The notes beneath the pieces are model-generated. The model was not told the DNA's origin. It ran no database searches and saw nothing but the letters and a program-made list of their open reading frames with translations. Of a stretch of 64,000 nucleotides of DNA, positions 21,940 through 32,450 are shown piece after piece. Within the stretch, counting starts at the first letter, position 1. Each line of letters starts with the position of its first letter. The stretch is from NCBI GenBank assembly GCA_951804985.1, contig OX638130.1:81648583-81712582 (forward strand), read 5' to 3'. Source of the stretch: Dryomyza anilis (taxonomy: Eukaryota; Arthropoda; Insecta; Diptera; Dryomyzidae). Position numbers and translations under genes: made by a program.

Positions 21940-22403
21940 TATACACAAAAAACAAGATAGGTTAATCTAACCGAAAAGAGTGGTTAATAAACCACTTTTT
22001 ATTTTGCATTGACAACACAAACAAAAAGTACAATTTTATTGTTCAATATAATCGACATAAAATTGTTAAATTTAGTAAATTTTAACCATAAAAATAGTTT
22101 TCTAATCGAAAAAATTGTAGCATATAAACTTAAACATAAAAATGGTAAAAAGTTACTAATCTCAACCACCAAAATGGTTTTGCAACTTATGACTTCGTTA
22201 ATTTTATGCAGTATTGGTAAAAGTGGAACATCAATGACTATATTTGCGGTAAATAAACTATTTTTAATGGTAAATGAACCTATGTTCATGGTTCATGGTA
22301 GATGAACTATTTTTCATAGTACACGAACATTTTTCACGAACTAACGAATTTTAACCGTATTTTTCGGTTAGATTTACCAATATATTTTTTTTTTTGAAGT
22401 ATA
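21940..22403. mobile_element. Non-autonomous TIR element, family A, copy 2
   Basis: The ends TATACACAAAAAACAAGATA and, inverted, TATACTTCAAAAAAAA lead into GGTTAATCTAACCGAAAA and GGTAAATCTAACCGAAAA. These are the same TIR as at 565-1707. Inside are ATGGTAAATGAACTATTTTT-like units and, on the plus strand at about 22188-22220, DNA homologous to exon-like fragment 2 of copy 1 (CTTCGTTAATTTTATGCAG is identical). Copy 2 lacks fragments 1 and 3 and is about 680 bases shorter. Orientation is opposite to copy 1. Confidence 0.75.
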
Positions 22404-23050
22404 ACCGTTTTTTGATACCAAAGAAAAAACTTCTTTATATCAAGACTAATTGTACTCAGTTACTTTTTTGTTACCTAAGAACATAATGTCTTAATATCTT
22501 GAAAAATTTGGCTTAGTTACTTACAACATGCACACTAACAAACAGATGGCGACATCACAAAACAAAGCATACGAGCGAATATTGCAGACAAAGAAAAACT
22601 GATGAAAACAACAACAGAATACATCAACAATTTTGCGTGTTCTTTTTGGTTTCATTATAACAAATTAACTTCTCAAAATCAAGTAGAATAAATCTTGTTT
22701 ACTTTTTGATAAAAATAACTAAGTTATTTCATATTCAGATAATAAATGCTAGTATTTTTGTAGTATTTTATAGATATTAGTAAAATACTGCTATTTTTTA
22801 ATAGAACAGTATTCTTCTTGAGTTTTAGAAGTTTATTTCCTTCCTTGTATAAAACACATAAAAGAAATATCCCAGCCTCAAAAATATACTCTACTAATTT
22901 TGATCGTTTATGTGTGAAGGGTAGAGTAGAATGAAATGTAAAACAAATTTGTTTTTAGAAAAACAAAAAAAAAATGTAAACTTTTACTGAAACTAATATG
23001 ATTTGTTGTACAAATAATTGCGGCCAATTAGTTTGCCACATCATTGGCGA
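22404..23050. other. AT-rich stretch, nothing recognised
   Basis: No coding or repeat structure of note. Confidence 0.35.
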
Positions 23051-23900
23051 TTGAATAAACAATTCAGCTCTATTTCACTCTGGTGTTGTGCGAGGGCACT
23101 TGTCATTCTGGCTGCATCATGTGCATCAACTTCAGACAATTAAAAGTGCGCCAATGAAGTTTTTCCAACGCACATCAATATTTGTCTTAAGTACGATATG
23201 TCCGTCTGTCCATCTATCTCTCCCTTCACTGTTGTCAGTTGCTATTAAGTCATCGTTAGTTTTAATTGTTTGAATGTTATTTGTGCGCCAGGCGACTGAT
23301 AGCAAGTCATCAGCTTTTAAATGCCCCGCCGCAGCGCAGCACAACGCAATTCAATTCAACTTTCAACCAGACCGAGTGTCCACCACCCGTTGTCCACAGC
23401 ACTGACAACAACTGGCACAATACAAAAATAAAAACAAAAATCAACAGACGCAACAACAGCGCAAATGAAAAGCAATTTTATCACTTGTCATAATGGCACC
23501 ACATCCTTTGAAGCACTCACAACTCTCTCTCTCCATCCCTTTTCTTCTACAGCGCTGCAACTCACTTACTATGCGTTCGTTTCGCGTGAGCGCTCATAAC
23601 GCAACAATAACAACAACTACACTAAAAAAACATTGCAGGAGCAGCGGGAGTAACGACAGCAAGAGCAGGAAGCAGCCGCCTGCAGTTACACTCCCAGTTC
23701 ACATCCACAGAGTCAACGTTCAACAGTGAAAAATTAAAAACATTAAAATAAATAACGGCCAACTTAGTTTTTATTATTAATGGCAGCGCGAGTTCCGCAT
23801 CCGGTTCCCCAGGCGCCACCCCGTTGACAGAGCCTGATGAAACGCAACGCTTTATTAGATTTTTCAATGGCATTGGTACTTTAACGGTAACGACCACTAT
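23051..23900. other. GC-richer island, possible unique host DNA
   Basis: Moderate GC with phrases like CAACAGACGCAACAACAGC and GCAACAATAACAACAAC and pyrimidine tracts (CTCTCTCTCTCCATCCC). Overlapping short frames on both strands (23088-23897) have no domain. It looks like fly UTR, intron or regulatory sequence. Confidence 0.4.
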
Positions 23901-23989
23901 TAAATAATTAAAAGTTAATTAAATTTATATTTGCCGATTGTCACGGCAATACATATTTTTATCCGAAAACATCACTTAACCCAATATGC

Positions 23990-24640
23990 CATACGTTTCG
24001 ATATAGTTACGAGATCAATGCGAAAAGATGGATATCGATATTCGATGCGATATCGATCGATTTCTCATTTCAAATAGACTTCATTATCTCGTTACGATAT
24101 CTACGTACAATGAACGATATCTACGTAGAATGAATTGTAGTATCTACGTAGAATGATGTGTAGTATCTATATAAACATCGTATCAAATAAACTAAATCTA
24201 CGAGAAATTTAAAGAATTATAAATATTTTGTATTACCCAGTCTACCATGTCTTGGAGCTTTTCAATGATCGAAGATTTCTCGAACTAACTGCGATAAAAA
24301 AAGTTCGACCTCGTTCCTTTATCACCGCTAATTTTTAAAATTGTTCGTACCATTAAATTTAAGGAGAAGATATTTATATATTTATCACATCGATATCGCA
24401 ATGTGTTTCGAATCACGATATCGATCCAGAATTCTTTTATTTCTCGTTTCCAATAAACTTCTTTATCTCGTTATGATATTGCGAACATATTAGAACGAAT
24501 TGTAGTATAATATAGATACTAAATGGCAATCGAGATCGATTGAATTCCTCGACATCTCGAACCAGTCTCGAAGCGATATCGAATGGCAGACTGGGTAACC
24601 ACGAGATCGAATTTTTTATAAAGGTTATTTGAGATTGCTT
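23990..24640. promoter_or_regulatory. Cluster of CGATA / ATATCGAT motifs
   Basis: At least eight CGATA words occur, several in palindromic GATATCGATA or GATATCGATC context (23999, 24034, 24048, 24088, 24111, 24392, 24416, 24573). Two blocks (24050-24135 and 24405-24500) are diverged direct repeats sharing TTTCTCRTTTC, CTTCWTTATCTCGTTA and GAATTGTAGTAT. CGATA is the core recognised by the Drosophila boundary proteins BEAF-32 and DREF. Whether these are sites or just a repeat is unknown. Inverted words ACCCAGTCTACCAT and ATGGCAGACTGGGT at 24235 and 24583 suggest a transposon origin. Confidence 0.35.
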
Positions 24641-25422
24641 TGAGACATCTGAGAAACATGGCAGACTGTGAGTTTAATATATATTTTTTTATTAAATCTT
24701 TAGTATATAGTATTTTATGCAATTTTATTTAACATATTTTATAACAATTTTATTTGCTAAGTAATAATAAAATCTTCGATGGCTCAAAAATAGCACAAAG
24801 TTTGTGCGATTTTCAGTTATGATCGTACAAAGTCTAAACTATTGACTGAATTCAGCTATAACGCCTCTAGCTGTCAGTGTCGGAACTTCACGGCAGTATG
24901 ACTGAATATGTGGTAAAATGGTATTTATTAGCTGAATAATACCTATAACACTGCCCTACACTCATTATGGTGCAGTAAAAGTTGCAGTAAATATTGAATG
25001 CATTTGTGGCGCTGATTCCGAAAATAGCATCAGTTTTGTCAAATTGGCTCTAGATTTTGACATATATCCCATTTTTCAATTTAATATTATTTTGCTCTTC
25101 TTTTATTTTTAATATTACAACAAAAGAAATTAATGATATTATCTTTTCGATATTAGATGCAGAATACAAGAATTTGATTTAATGCGTGAAATAATTTTTT
25201 TTCGAAAGATAAGCAAAAAAAAACTCAAATTTGTTAAAAAAGTAGAACATTTTCCTAATAATAAACGTTATTACTTAGTGGACAAAAATCCTATTTTTTT
25301 TAAAGACACAAAAAAAAAATAATACACACGCTTCTCAGTTTTTCTCTATCGATTCGTTTAAAATGCATTTTAATATTTTACTAATATCACTCATACGAAC
25401 CGTATGAAAAATATATTTATAA
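24641..25422. other. AT-rich stretch with a dispersed fragment
   Basis: GCTGATTCCGAAAATAGCAT followed by CAGTTTTGTCAAATT at 25009-25044 also occurs at 37117-37152 with one change, so it is part of an unidentified dispersed repeat. Confidence 0.4.
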
Positions 25423-26409
25423 CTAGCTGGACCCGTACACGACTCGTGCAAAGATTTTGTGAATGCAAGGTTATGGAGCAATTTTATTAATATAAATAAC
25501 ATTTTTATTAATTATATCAGGGACCCGTGGACGTATTTTTTTAATGGTTTTATAAATGTAGTAACCAAAACCAAACTAATTCTCCGCTAAACAACTGTTC
25601 TCATATACAATTATTTTTCAGACTGTGCTTCCCCGTAGAATTCTTCCCAGTAGAATTCTTTCCCGTAGAATTCTTTCCCGTAGAGTTTTTCTCAGTAGAA
25701 GTTTTATTGTGGTTACTTTTAGTGTGGTGAGTTTTAGTGTGGTGAATTTTAGTGTGGTGAGTTTAAGTGCAGTGAATTTTATTGTTGTGTGTTTTAGTGT
25801 GTTCAATTTAAGTGTGGTGAATTTTAGTGTGGTCAGTTTAAGTGGGTGAATTTGAGTGTGGTGAATTTTAGTGTGGTGAGTTTTATTGTGGTGAGTTTTA
25901 GTGTGGTGAATTTTATTGTGTTGAGTTTTAGTGTGGTGAATTTGAGTGTGGTGAATTTTGGTGTTTGAATTTGAGTGTGGTGAATTTTAGTAAGATGAGT
26001 TTTCGTGTGGTGACTTTTAGTGTGATGAGTTTTAGTGTGGTGAATTTTAGTGTGGTGAATTTTGATGTGGTTGTTTTTGTTTTCTATCCTTTTTTATTTT
26101 TCTGTTGTTTTTGAGTTATTGCTTAAGTTTTGTGCTTTTACTTTTGTGTTTGATTTTTGCTTTTGTTTTTGTGTTTTTGCTTTTGTATTTTTTTTGTATT
26201 TTTTTTTTTGTATTTGGGTTTTTTGTTTCATCTTCTTAGCTTGTGTATGTGCCGAGATATGTCGTTTTGAAAGTTTAAGTTGTATGGGAGGTGCCACGCC
26301 CCTTTGACCAATCTCGCCCATATATAGCCTATGACACCCTCCGGACTCCATAGTATCCCGTTGCAAAATTTGAGTTAAATCGGTTCAGCGGTTTAGACGT
26401 GATGCTGGA

Positions 26410-26451
<42 letters not shown>

Positions 26452-26492
26452 CGACAGACTGACAGACGGACCAAGAGTTTTATATATATAGA
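25423..26492 (-). mobile_element. Non-autonomous Helitron, copy A
   Basis: In minus orientation it starts TCTATATATATAAAAC after A and ends ACGGGTCCAGCTAG before T. A short hairpin CACGAGTCGTG lies just before the end, as canonical Helitrons have. From its 3' side inward the plus strand shows four 15-base CCCGTAGAATTCTTT units (25625-25690), a long minisatellite of GTGTGGTGAATTTTAG (25695-26070), T/G-rich TTTTTGTGTTTTTGC tracts (26080-26225), and a (GACA)n run (26413-26457). No Rep/helicase. Confidence 0.8.
25695..26070 (+). repeat. ~17-bp minisatellite GTGTGGTGAATTTTA
   Basis: About 22 units of GTGTGGTGARTTTTAGT with TTGAG, TTAAG and ATTGT variants. Two other Helitron copies carry related arrays (40268-40500 and 61268-61510). 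Frames through it give repetitive V, F, S peptides and are not genes. Confidence 0.9.
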
Positions 26493-26607
26493 TTTGCTAA
26501 TAATATTATTGAGAGCACATTTTATAATTTTTACAGTGAGAAACTCAAGTATTCCATTATGTATTAAAATTGAATACAAACTGTATTAAAAGCAGCAAGT
26601 GTATTAA

Positions 26608-27352
26608 CCCTTCTGCGCAAATTAGGTCAAAATGACCCAATTTTTCTGGAAAATCACGATTATTTTTATTTAAAAATATTCGTATTGGACCGAAACTTCA
26701 CGATATCTTCAACTACATATACTATATAGTTATGGATATAACAAAAATAAAAAAGTGTTTTTATTTTCTCTCACGCATTTTTGTTTTTATATACGTGCAT
26801 TCAAATTGTGGGTCAAAATGACCCACACCATTTTTCTAGTATTCAAGATAGCGCAGAGAGTGCACATATATGAATTATTCTTGTAGGTTTTAATTTTGTT
26901 CGGGTTTATTTATTATATACTGAAAATATGATTACAAGTGAGAAAATGGATGTGATAATTGAGAACGCCGAAAACTGCGATGATATTTTTGATGAAAGTG
27001 ATGACGAGGATTTTGAACTAGATAATGAAAATGCGTAATCAGATTCAGAAGACAGTGTATATAATGTATATTATTCCGCAAAAAATATATTTGTACTATG
27101 GCATCAACTTCCCCACCCCCAATTTTCCGATCAACAATGCGCAGTGAAAATTTCAAGATGCCTATAATTCGATAGCTCTGAGGAGAGAGAAGATTGACTG
27201 AAAAATGTCTTGTTCTGTTTCAAATAATTGAAGAAAATTAATTTTATGAAATAAAAGATGATTTTATATTTAATTGTATATAATTAGCAATGAGTAGGTC
27301 AATTTGACCCAATTTGTAAAGAAGGGGTATGTTCGCAATTTGTGCATAAGGG
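26608..27352 (+). mobile_element. piggyBac-like element, non-autonomous
   Basis: Flanked by TTAA on both sides (26604-26607 and 27353-27356), the target site of piggyBac. Inverted ends are CCCTTCTGCGCAAATTAGG and, from the right, CCCTTATGCACAAATTGCG. Palindromic GGTCAAAATGACC or GGTCAATTTGACC lies just inside each end and once internally (26812-26827). The length of 745 bases is far below the roughly 2.5 kb of autonomous elements. A remnant of the transposase N-terminus is present. A full-length relative must supply the enzyme. Confidence 0.85.
26928..27167 (+). pseudogene. piggyBac-like transposase N-terminal remnant
   Basis: ATG at 26928 opens 36 codons to TAA at 27036. The frame continues in the same register for 42 more codons to a second TAA. 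The first part is strongly acidic (ENCDDIFDESDDEDFELDN), as piggyBac transposase N-termini often are. After the stop it continues SDSEDSVYNVYY. The catalytic DDD domain and the C-terminal cysteine-rich domain are absent. Position and orientation between the inverted ends fit the transposase of this element. It cannot be active. Confidence 0.6.
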
Positions 27353-27455
27353 TTAAAATGTAGTATTTTTAATTCCAATTTATTTTTAATACATATGGCC
27401 CAAAACGCAAAAAAACGAAACCAGAGAAAATATTTTTTTTTTTCAAATTTTGCAT

Positions 27456-28134
27456 GTTTTTATACCCTACACTAAGAGTGAAAGGGTATATTCAGTTTGG
27501 TACGCCGTTTGTAACACCCAGAAGGAAGCATCTCCGGTATGGAAAAGTATATATATTCTTGATCAGCATGACCTCCTGAGTCGATTTAGCGATGTCCGTC
27601 TGTCTATTGAAATCCCTACTACTTTTAAAATTGAAGAGCTAGATGAATGAAACTTATAACTTAGATTACTAATATACCTACGCTGTATGTGCGAAAAAAT
27701 CCATTGTGACCTATGTGACCACTTATGTTCAAATACCTCATATAAAATGTACATATAAAGATCAATTTTTATGTATACGTGCTTAGGTAAACTTTTTTGG
27801 TCAAATATATATTGACATCATGCTCAAATACATGATAATAATGTTTTCCGGCGAAAAGACTCGTGGTTCACAAAAAAAAATCGAAATTCGGTACACCTAC
27901 CCATTTGTAAATATGGGTATCAAATGAAAGAAAATTCTTCAGGGATGGAAAGTTTGTAGTTATTTTCAGGATTCGTATACCCTGGTGACCTATATATCAC
28001 TTTGAATGGAAACCACACATATGTGTAGGGTATTTATAGTCGGCTTAGACCGACTATAATTTTAATAATCCTAACTATCATAATTACACCTACTTTAAAA
28101 TTTCCCATGTGATCTAACCTTCCCAACTGGTTTA
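27456..28134 (+). mobile_element. mini-me-like element, copy 1
   Basis: Starts TTTTTATACCCTACACTAAG and ends CCTTCCCAACTGGTTTA. It has a TA tract (GTATATATATTCTTGATC), a GTCCGTCTGTCT core, and a subterminal hairpin TAGTCGGCTTAGACCGACTA about 100 bases from the 3' end. Two near-complete copies (34322-35052 and 37488-38150) lie inverted. The mini-me family of Diptera is known for paired TA and GTCY proto-microsatellites. No protein coding. Confidence 0.8.
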
Positions 28135-28574
28135 TTACTTGTAGTTTGTACACATCCCAAAGTAACGATCGACACAAATATCAGCGCGAAATTCTTTCTT
28201 TGCATCGTGAATTTAGCATAGTTTATTGGTTGCCTTCTGAAAAATAAAAATTCACAAAAATACAACTCTCAAAAAAGAGGTGTGTTGTATTCAATTAAAT
28301 GTATTTTTTTTTCATGTTGTCCACTTTTCTTAGTTAGAGTTAAGAAAACTGATAATAACTATATTAAATAATTGAAGAAAAAAATCTTATCAAACTAAAA
28401 AGAATTTGTATCGAAATGAGCTGAGGAACCTATAACTCGAAAATTATTCAAGATATAGTTATAAAATTGAAAAATAATTGTTATAATTCACATAAAAATA
28501 TAATTTACAAAAATGGGCGTGATACACATTTAGTAATATCTGTGAGAGCGATCATCATAATTATTAACTTTAAA
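28135..28574. other. AT-rich stretch, nothing recognised
   Basis: No features seen beyond poly-A/T runs. Confidence 0.35.
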
Positions 28575-28691
28575 AGTTCGGTATTCAAATTAATATGCCA
28601 CACATCTACCCAAGGTGTAGGGTATTCAATAGTCGGGTCCGACCGACTTTAAGTCCTGCCCATGTGCATTAACTTTCCCCACTTGTTTTGA
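28575..28691 (+). mobile_element. mini-me-like 3'-end fragment, second subfamily
   Basis: GGTGTAGGGTATTCAATAGT, then the hairpin AGTCGGGTCCGACCGACT, then TAACTTTCCCCACTTGTT. The same arrangement is found inverted at 52546-52640. Only the 3' end is present. Confidence 0.65.
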
Positions 28692-29296
28692 AAAAAATAT
28701 TAAGTGCGTTCCAATTTTTTCGAACTTCTTGAGATTCCAATTGTAAGACTTCATATTATCTTTGGTTAAAATAAACAATTAAATCCATTTGTTATGCATA
28801 ATTTTACTTTTTGTGCTAACGTAGATCGGACAGGAAGCGAAATCGATATTTAGAGTAACGTAACAAACACAACATGTTTGCTAATATGGAACTAAAAAAG
28901 GAAAAAAAATCGACAGAATTAAAATGTAATATGTTACTTATATTCTAGAGCTTAGAAATTGTGCATTCCATGTTGAAAATAGTCCACCAGAAGAGCGGAC
29001 TTTTAAGACAATGTAAGGCCACTTTAAAACCTACTTCCAAAATGATGAAACATAGCAAACAATTTTAAACTTTCATAACTCCTAAATAACAAGGTATACA
29101 AAAAATTGTATATACATAGAAAATCTTACCACAGAAGTGTACTTTTAGATACATTTATAAAAAATTATTTGTTTTTGTTTTACGACCTCTTTTGATTATT
29201 TTAAGATATTGTCTTAACGTGCTCAAGGTCCAGTCGGTACAAATTGGGTGTTTTGTACCAACAAATAAAACAATTGGCAAAATGCATTGAGTGCAG
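28692..29296. other. AT-rich stretch, nothing recognised
   Basis: No supported feature. Confidence 0.35.
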
Positions 29297-29649
29297 ATCG
29301 TACAGCTGTTTCAGAGGCAGCCAAGCCCCTTCATCAGCGATCTTTCTCTGCAGATTCTACATTTCAAGTCACCTCAGTTTTCCTTCTTCAACAAACACTA
29401 TAAGAATTATGTGCATTGAAGAAAGAACCAAAAGCAAAAATGTAAAAACTGCATCAACTCAAGATTTTGCCAAAGTTGTTGTTGCGTGCAGCAATTTGCA
29501 ACGTATAGGCTGCAGAGTTTCCACAGAATCAAATACGTCGGCTGCATTTTGTGTTTATTGGAGAAGGAAAACTTAAGCAACATGAAATTAGAATCTGCAG
29601 AGAAAGATCGCTGATGAAGGGGTGGCTGCCTCTGAAACAGCTGTACGAT
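29297..29649. repeat. Inverted repeat with ~100-bp arms, candidate hpRNA
   Basis: Left arm 29297-29398 and right arm 29551-29649 are about 85-90 percent complementary: ATCGTACAGCTGTTTCAGAG pairs perfectly with CTCTGAAACAGCTGTACGAT, and AGCGATCTTTCTCTGCAGATT with its inverse in two runs. The loop is about 150 bases. The arms are GC-richer than the flanks. In one frame both read QRSFSADS, so they may derive from coding DNA. No transposon ends were seen. In Drosophila such hairpin RNA loci feed endo-siRNA production against related genes. Confidence 0.7.
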
Positions 29650-29944
29650 AGAATAATTGATATATTTCGTGCGAAAGTTGATCTCGCCATTTGTTATGAT
29701 ATTTTGGTTGTGTATACGAACATACGAACAAAAATACAACATTTTTATTATCCTACGTTCGGTATTTTCCGACTTATGTCACAAACTCTTAAACAAAGCC
29801 AAACCGCGGTTTCAAATAAGCGATGAGGAACCAATCGATTAAAAAAAAATATATTTTTTTCTGAAAGTCTTTGATGACTTTTCTTGGATTTTTGAAAAAA
29901 GGTCCTTAAAAAGTTTTGGAAGCAATTCAAAAATACGCAAAAGT
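29650..29944. other. AT-rich spacer
   Basis: Nothing recognised. Confidence 0.3.
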
Positions 29945-30165
29945 AATAGGTTCCGTTCTGATTCCGGTTCTTTGCGGTCCCTGACAAAAACTTAAGCTCT
30001 TGCAATTTCGGATCTGGTTCCTGTTGTAATTTTAAAATTGTGGTTCCGGTTTCCACCCAAAAATATATATATAGGTTTCGATTTCGGTTTCGTTTCCCCA
30101 CATTTTAATAACGGTTCCGATTCCGGTACCGGTACAGGTTTCCATTCTTTGCGATCCCTGAAAAC
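29945..30165 (-). mobile_element. hAT-like terminal sequences, two tandem ends
   Basis: On the minus strand two ends of the same type occur in the same orientation: CAGGGACCGCAAAGAACCGG (from 29985) and CAGGGATCGCAAAGAATGG (from 30160). Each is followed by GGAATCGGAACC-like degenerate repeats. CAGGGRYCGCAAAG ends with GGTTCCGATTCC subterminal repeats are typical of hAT MITEs. No opposite end was located. Confidence 0.5.
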
Positions 30166-30654
30166 AACAGATTGGAAATTCTAGGAGTTTTCTATATTTT
30201 AGATCTTTGACTTCTTCGCAATTTCAATTTTCTGTCCGATTTATTTTGTATTCCATTAAGATTCTTAACTAATATTTTGAAATAAACCCAATTAAATTCG
30301 AATGGTTCTGAACAAAGTTATGACTAGTCATATGCTAAAATATATATTTTCTGGTGCACGGTAAAAAATATAGGGTTCTTTTTAAACTATTTTGAATTGT
30401 ATATATGTCTCAACCAAAAAAATATTAAATTGTAATATACTGCGCAAATTTTTTTCTCATTTTGTTCTGTAGTGTATCATATTATTTTCATTATTTTATT
30501 TTTATAATTCTTGTACACTCTAATTATTTTGAAATTATTTTCTTCTTCATCATCACACACCTTACCCTACATTCAGATCATTTAACATACCGCAAACAAC
30601 ATTACTGCCATTTACTATTAGCACTATTTAAACATATTTCCGTCGAAAAAGGAG
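30166..30654. other. AT-rich stretch, nothing recognised
   Basis: A frame at 30462-30758 (98 codons) is F, Y, H-rich and runs into the tRNA-like segment; it is not considered coding. Confidence 0.35.
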
Positions 30655-30745
30655 TTTTGAATTATAAAGCGAGCACTCGAGTGAATGTTATTAGCATGGC
30701 GAAAACGAATTTATTTCAGTATCGCAGGTCGAATCTCTACCATGA
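30655..30745 (+). repeat. tRNA-like SINE head, forward
   Basis: GAGTGAATGTTATTAGCATG, then CAGTATCGCAGGTCGAATCT, has a B-box-like GGTCGAATC at tRNA spacing. A second, inverted copy lies 165 bases downstream. Different from the 35.6-kb SINE head, so it is another SINE family or an old tRNA pseudogene. Confidence 0.5.
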
Positions 30746-30907
30746 TCCAAATTTTTAAAATTTTTTTTTTTATTTTTTTATTAATGTAAATAGTGAGATA
30801 AGTAGGTCGCATTATTATTTATCTTTTGTTGGATATATTTTTTTATAATTCTTAAGTAATAATTACAAAAAAAGAATCAGAAAGAATAATAAAATTTAGA
30901 GAATAAT

Positions 30908-30950
30908 AAAATTTGCCCTTGCCGAGATTCGAACCTGCGATACTGAACTA
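30908..30950 (-). repeat. tRNA-like SINE head, inverted partial
   Basis: On the minus strand: CAGTATCGCAGGTTCGAATC with a perfect B box, followed by TCGGCAAGGGCA. It shares CAGTATCGCAGG with the forward copy at 30715. Confidence 0.55.
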
Positions 30951-31690
30951 TATTTAGTTAATTTAACCTTTTATGGTTTAAAATTATTAAATACACTTAG
31001 AATAAATTATTTGATTTCAAATTTTAAACATTTATGTTTTAAACATATTAAAAAAACAGAAAAATAAACTATTTGAGTTTAAATTTTAATAAAATTGGAT
31101 TAAATTTAAATTTATTTATTTAAATTTAATTATTTTATATACTAAAAACATTACATTTCCATGTTTACATATGTTTATCTATAATCTAAAATATTCCAAA
31201 TTTTTTTTTCCGTGTGTAGGTACCAAATATTTAATGCAAAACATCTATGGTTTTCAAATTAGTTTGTTGAAGGTCACAAAAATAATAATTATAATATGTA
31301 AAAAGGCGTAGAATTGGTATGCGTCACTTGAAGAGTTATTGATTCACCATTATATGTTTAAAATACAAATTTAAAAACAATGACACGTATTCATGGATGA
31401 TTTAAATACAACATTAAAATGAAAGTCAGTCTTCACAAACAGTCTTCACAAAAATTAAAAAGAAAAAGCTGATATTAAATTTAAAGTCGACTTTAAATAT
31501 GCACCATTATTTGCGATCTCAAATAAAAATATATCTTGAAAAATACAAAATGCTATTTTAAAAAATTTCAAAAATTATTTTCAATAATACGAATAATAAA
31601 AACAAAAATAATTTTCAGCATTTGACTATTTCCATATATAATTCTGGCAAGTTATTTATAATATTTCCCATTTTAAAATGCTTAATCATG
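30951..31690. other. Very AT-rich stretch
   Basis: TTTAAATTT-type words dominate at 31010-31140; no feature supported. Confidence 0.35.
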
Positions 31691-31691
31691 T

Positions 31692-31931
31692 TTAAGATAC
31701 AAATTTAATGCCGTCTACTGTTTGTTGACAGAAACAAAGCGTCCGTGCAGCAATAACTTCTTCATTCCCATCCACTGCCTCATGTCGACAGATACAAACA
31801 TCCGGTGGTACTCTAAAAGCATCCGGTTTCCGGGAAACTAATTCTTGCAAGAGACAGAGTATGTCTTCTTTGTAATTAAATTTTAAAATTTGTTTCATCT
31901 TGTGCAGCGCACCAGGACTTTTTGATTTCAT
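31692..31931 (-). CDS. Candidate coding segment, unknown protein
   Basis: A 79-codon minus-strand frame from ATG to TAA whose composition is clearly protein-like within A/T-rich DNA. Parts read YKEDILCLLQELVSRKPDAF and RHEAVDGNEEVIAARTLCFC, with paired CxC motifs (VCICRH and LCFCQQ) that could bind metal. It is mostly hydrophilic with a helical N-terminal half. An in-frame TGA lies shortly before the ATG. Other protein-like minus-strand segments lie upstream at 32451-32873, so this may be the last exon of a decayed or unrecognised gene. No family is recognised. Confidence 0.35.
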   Translation of the reverse strand: MKSKSPGALHKMKQILKFNYKEDILCLLQELVSRKPDAFRVPPDVCICRHEAVDGNEEVIAARTLCFCQQTVDGIKFVS

Positions 31932-32450
31932 TAGTTGGCCTCAGGACATGTCATTTGTTTATTGCTTCAGCATTGATAGTCAACAAGTAGAAATTGCTGG
32001 AATTCTATACAATAAAAAATTCATGTGAATACAGACCCTGTTGCTAATTGCAGCTTACTAACGCAGAGAGAATTCATGATTATTAATTGTTGTTTTTATG
32101 TTTATGGCAACAATTTAAAATGATGGAAACAGTAAAAAACATAATAGCTTTAATGATATTCTTATCAAGAATTGTTCGCTTTTACTAGATTTTCTCATAA
32201 TTGATATGATTGATACAAGCAAATTCATGATTGCAGAAATCATATTTTTCTACTGATTGTCAGAAGAACAATATGATTTCACAATTGTTTTTCTTGTTTG
32301 ACACAAACATTGAGATTGCTAATCAAAGAAAGATGGCCACGTTCGTTAGAGATATAAAGTAATTATGATAATCAACTATGTAGTTACACTATGATTTCAC
32401 CTGTAACTAGTGTCCTTAGATTTTATTTAAATATATCTTCATTGTAGTTA
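31932..32450. other. AT-rich, between the two candidate coding segments
   Basis: Could be an intron of the candidate minus-strand gene. A short minus-strand frame SMFVSNKKNNCEIILFF is visible but weak. Confidence 0.3.

Noticed and set aside
25618..25849. Repetitive V/F/S and T/L/K-rich frames on both strands
   Set aside because: Products of the GTGTGGTGAATTTTA minisatellite in a Helitron.
26413..26457. Regular GACA repeat that could be mistaken for a CRISPR-like array
   Set aside because: It is a simple 4-base microsatellite without spacers; no CRISPR array exists in the window.
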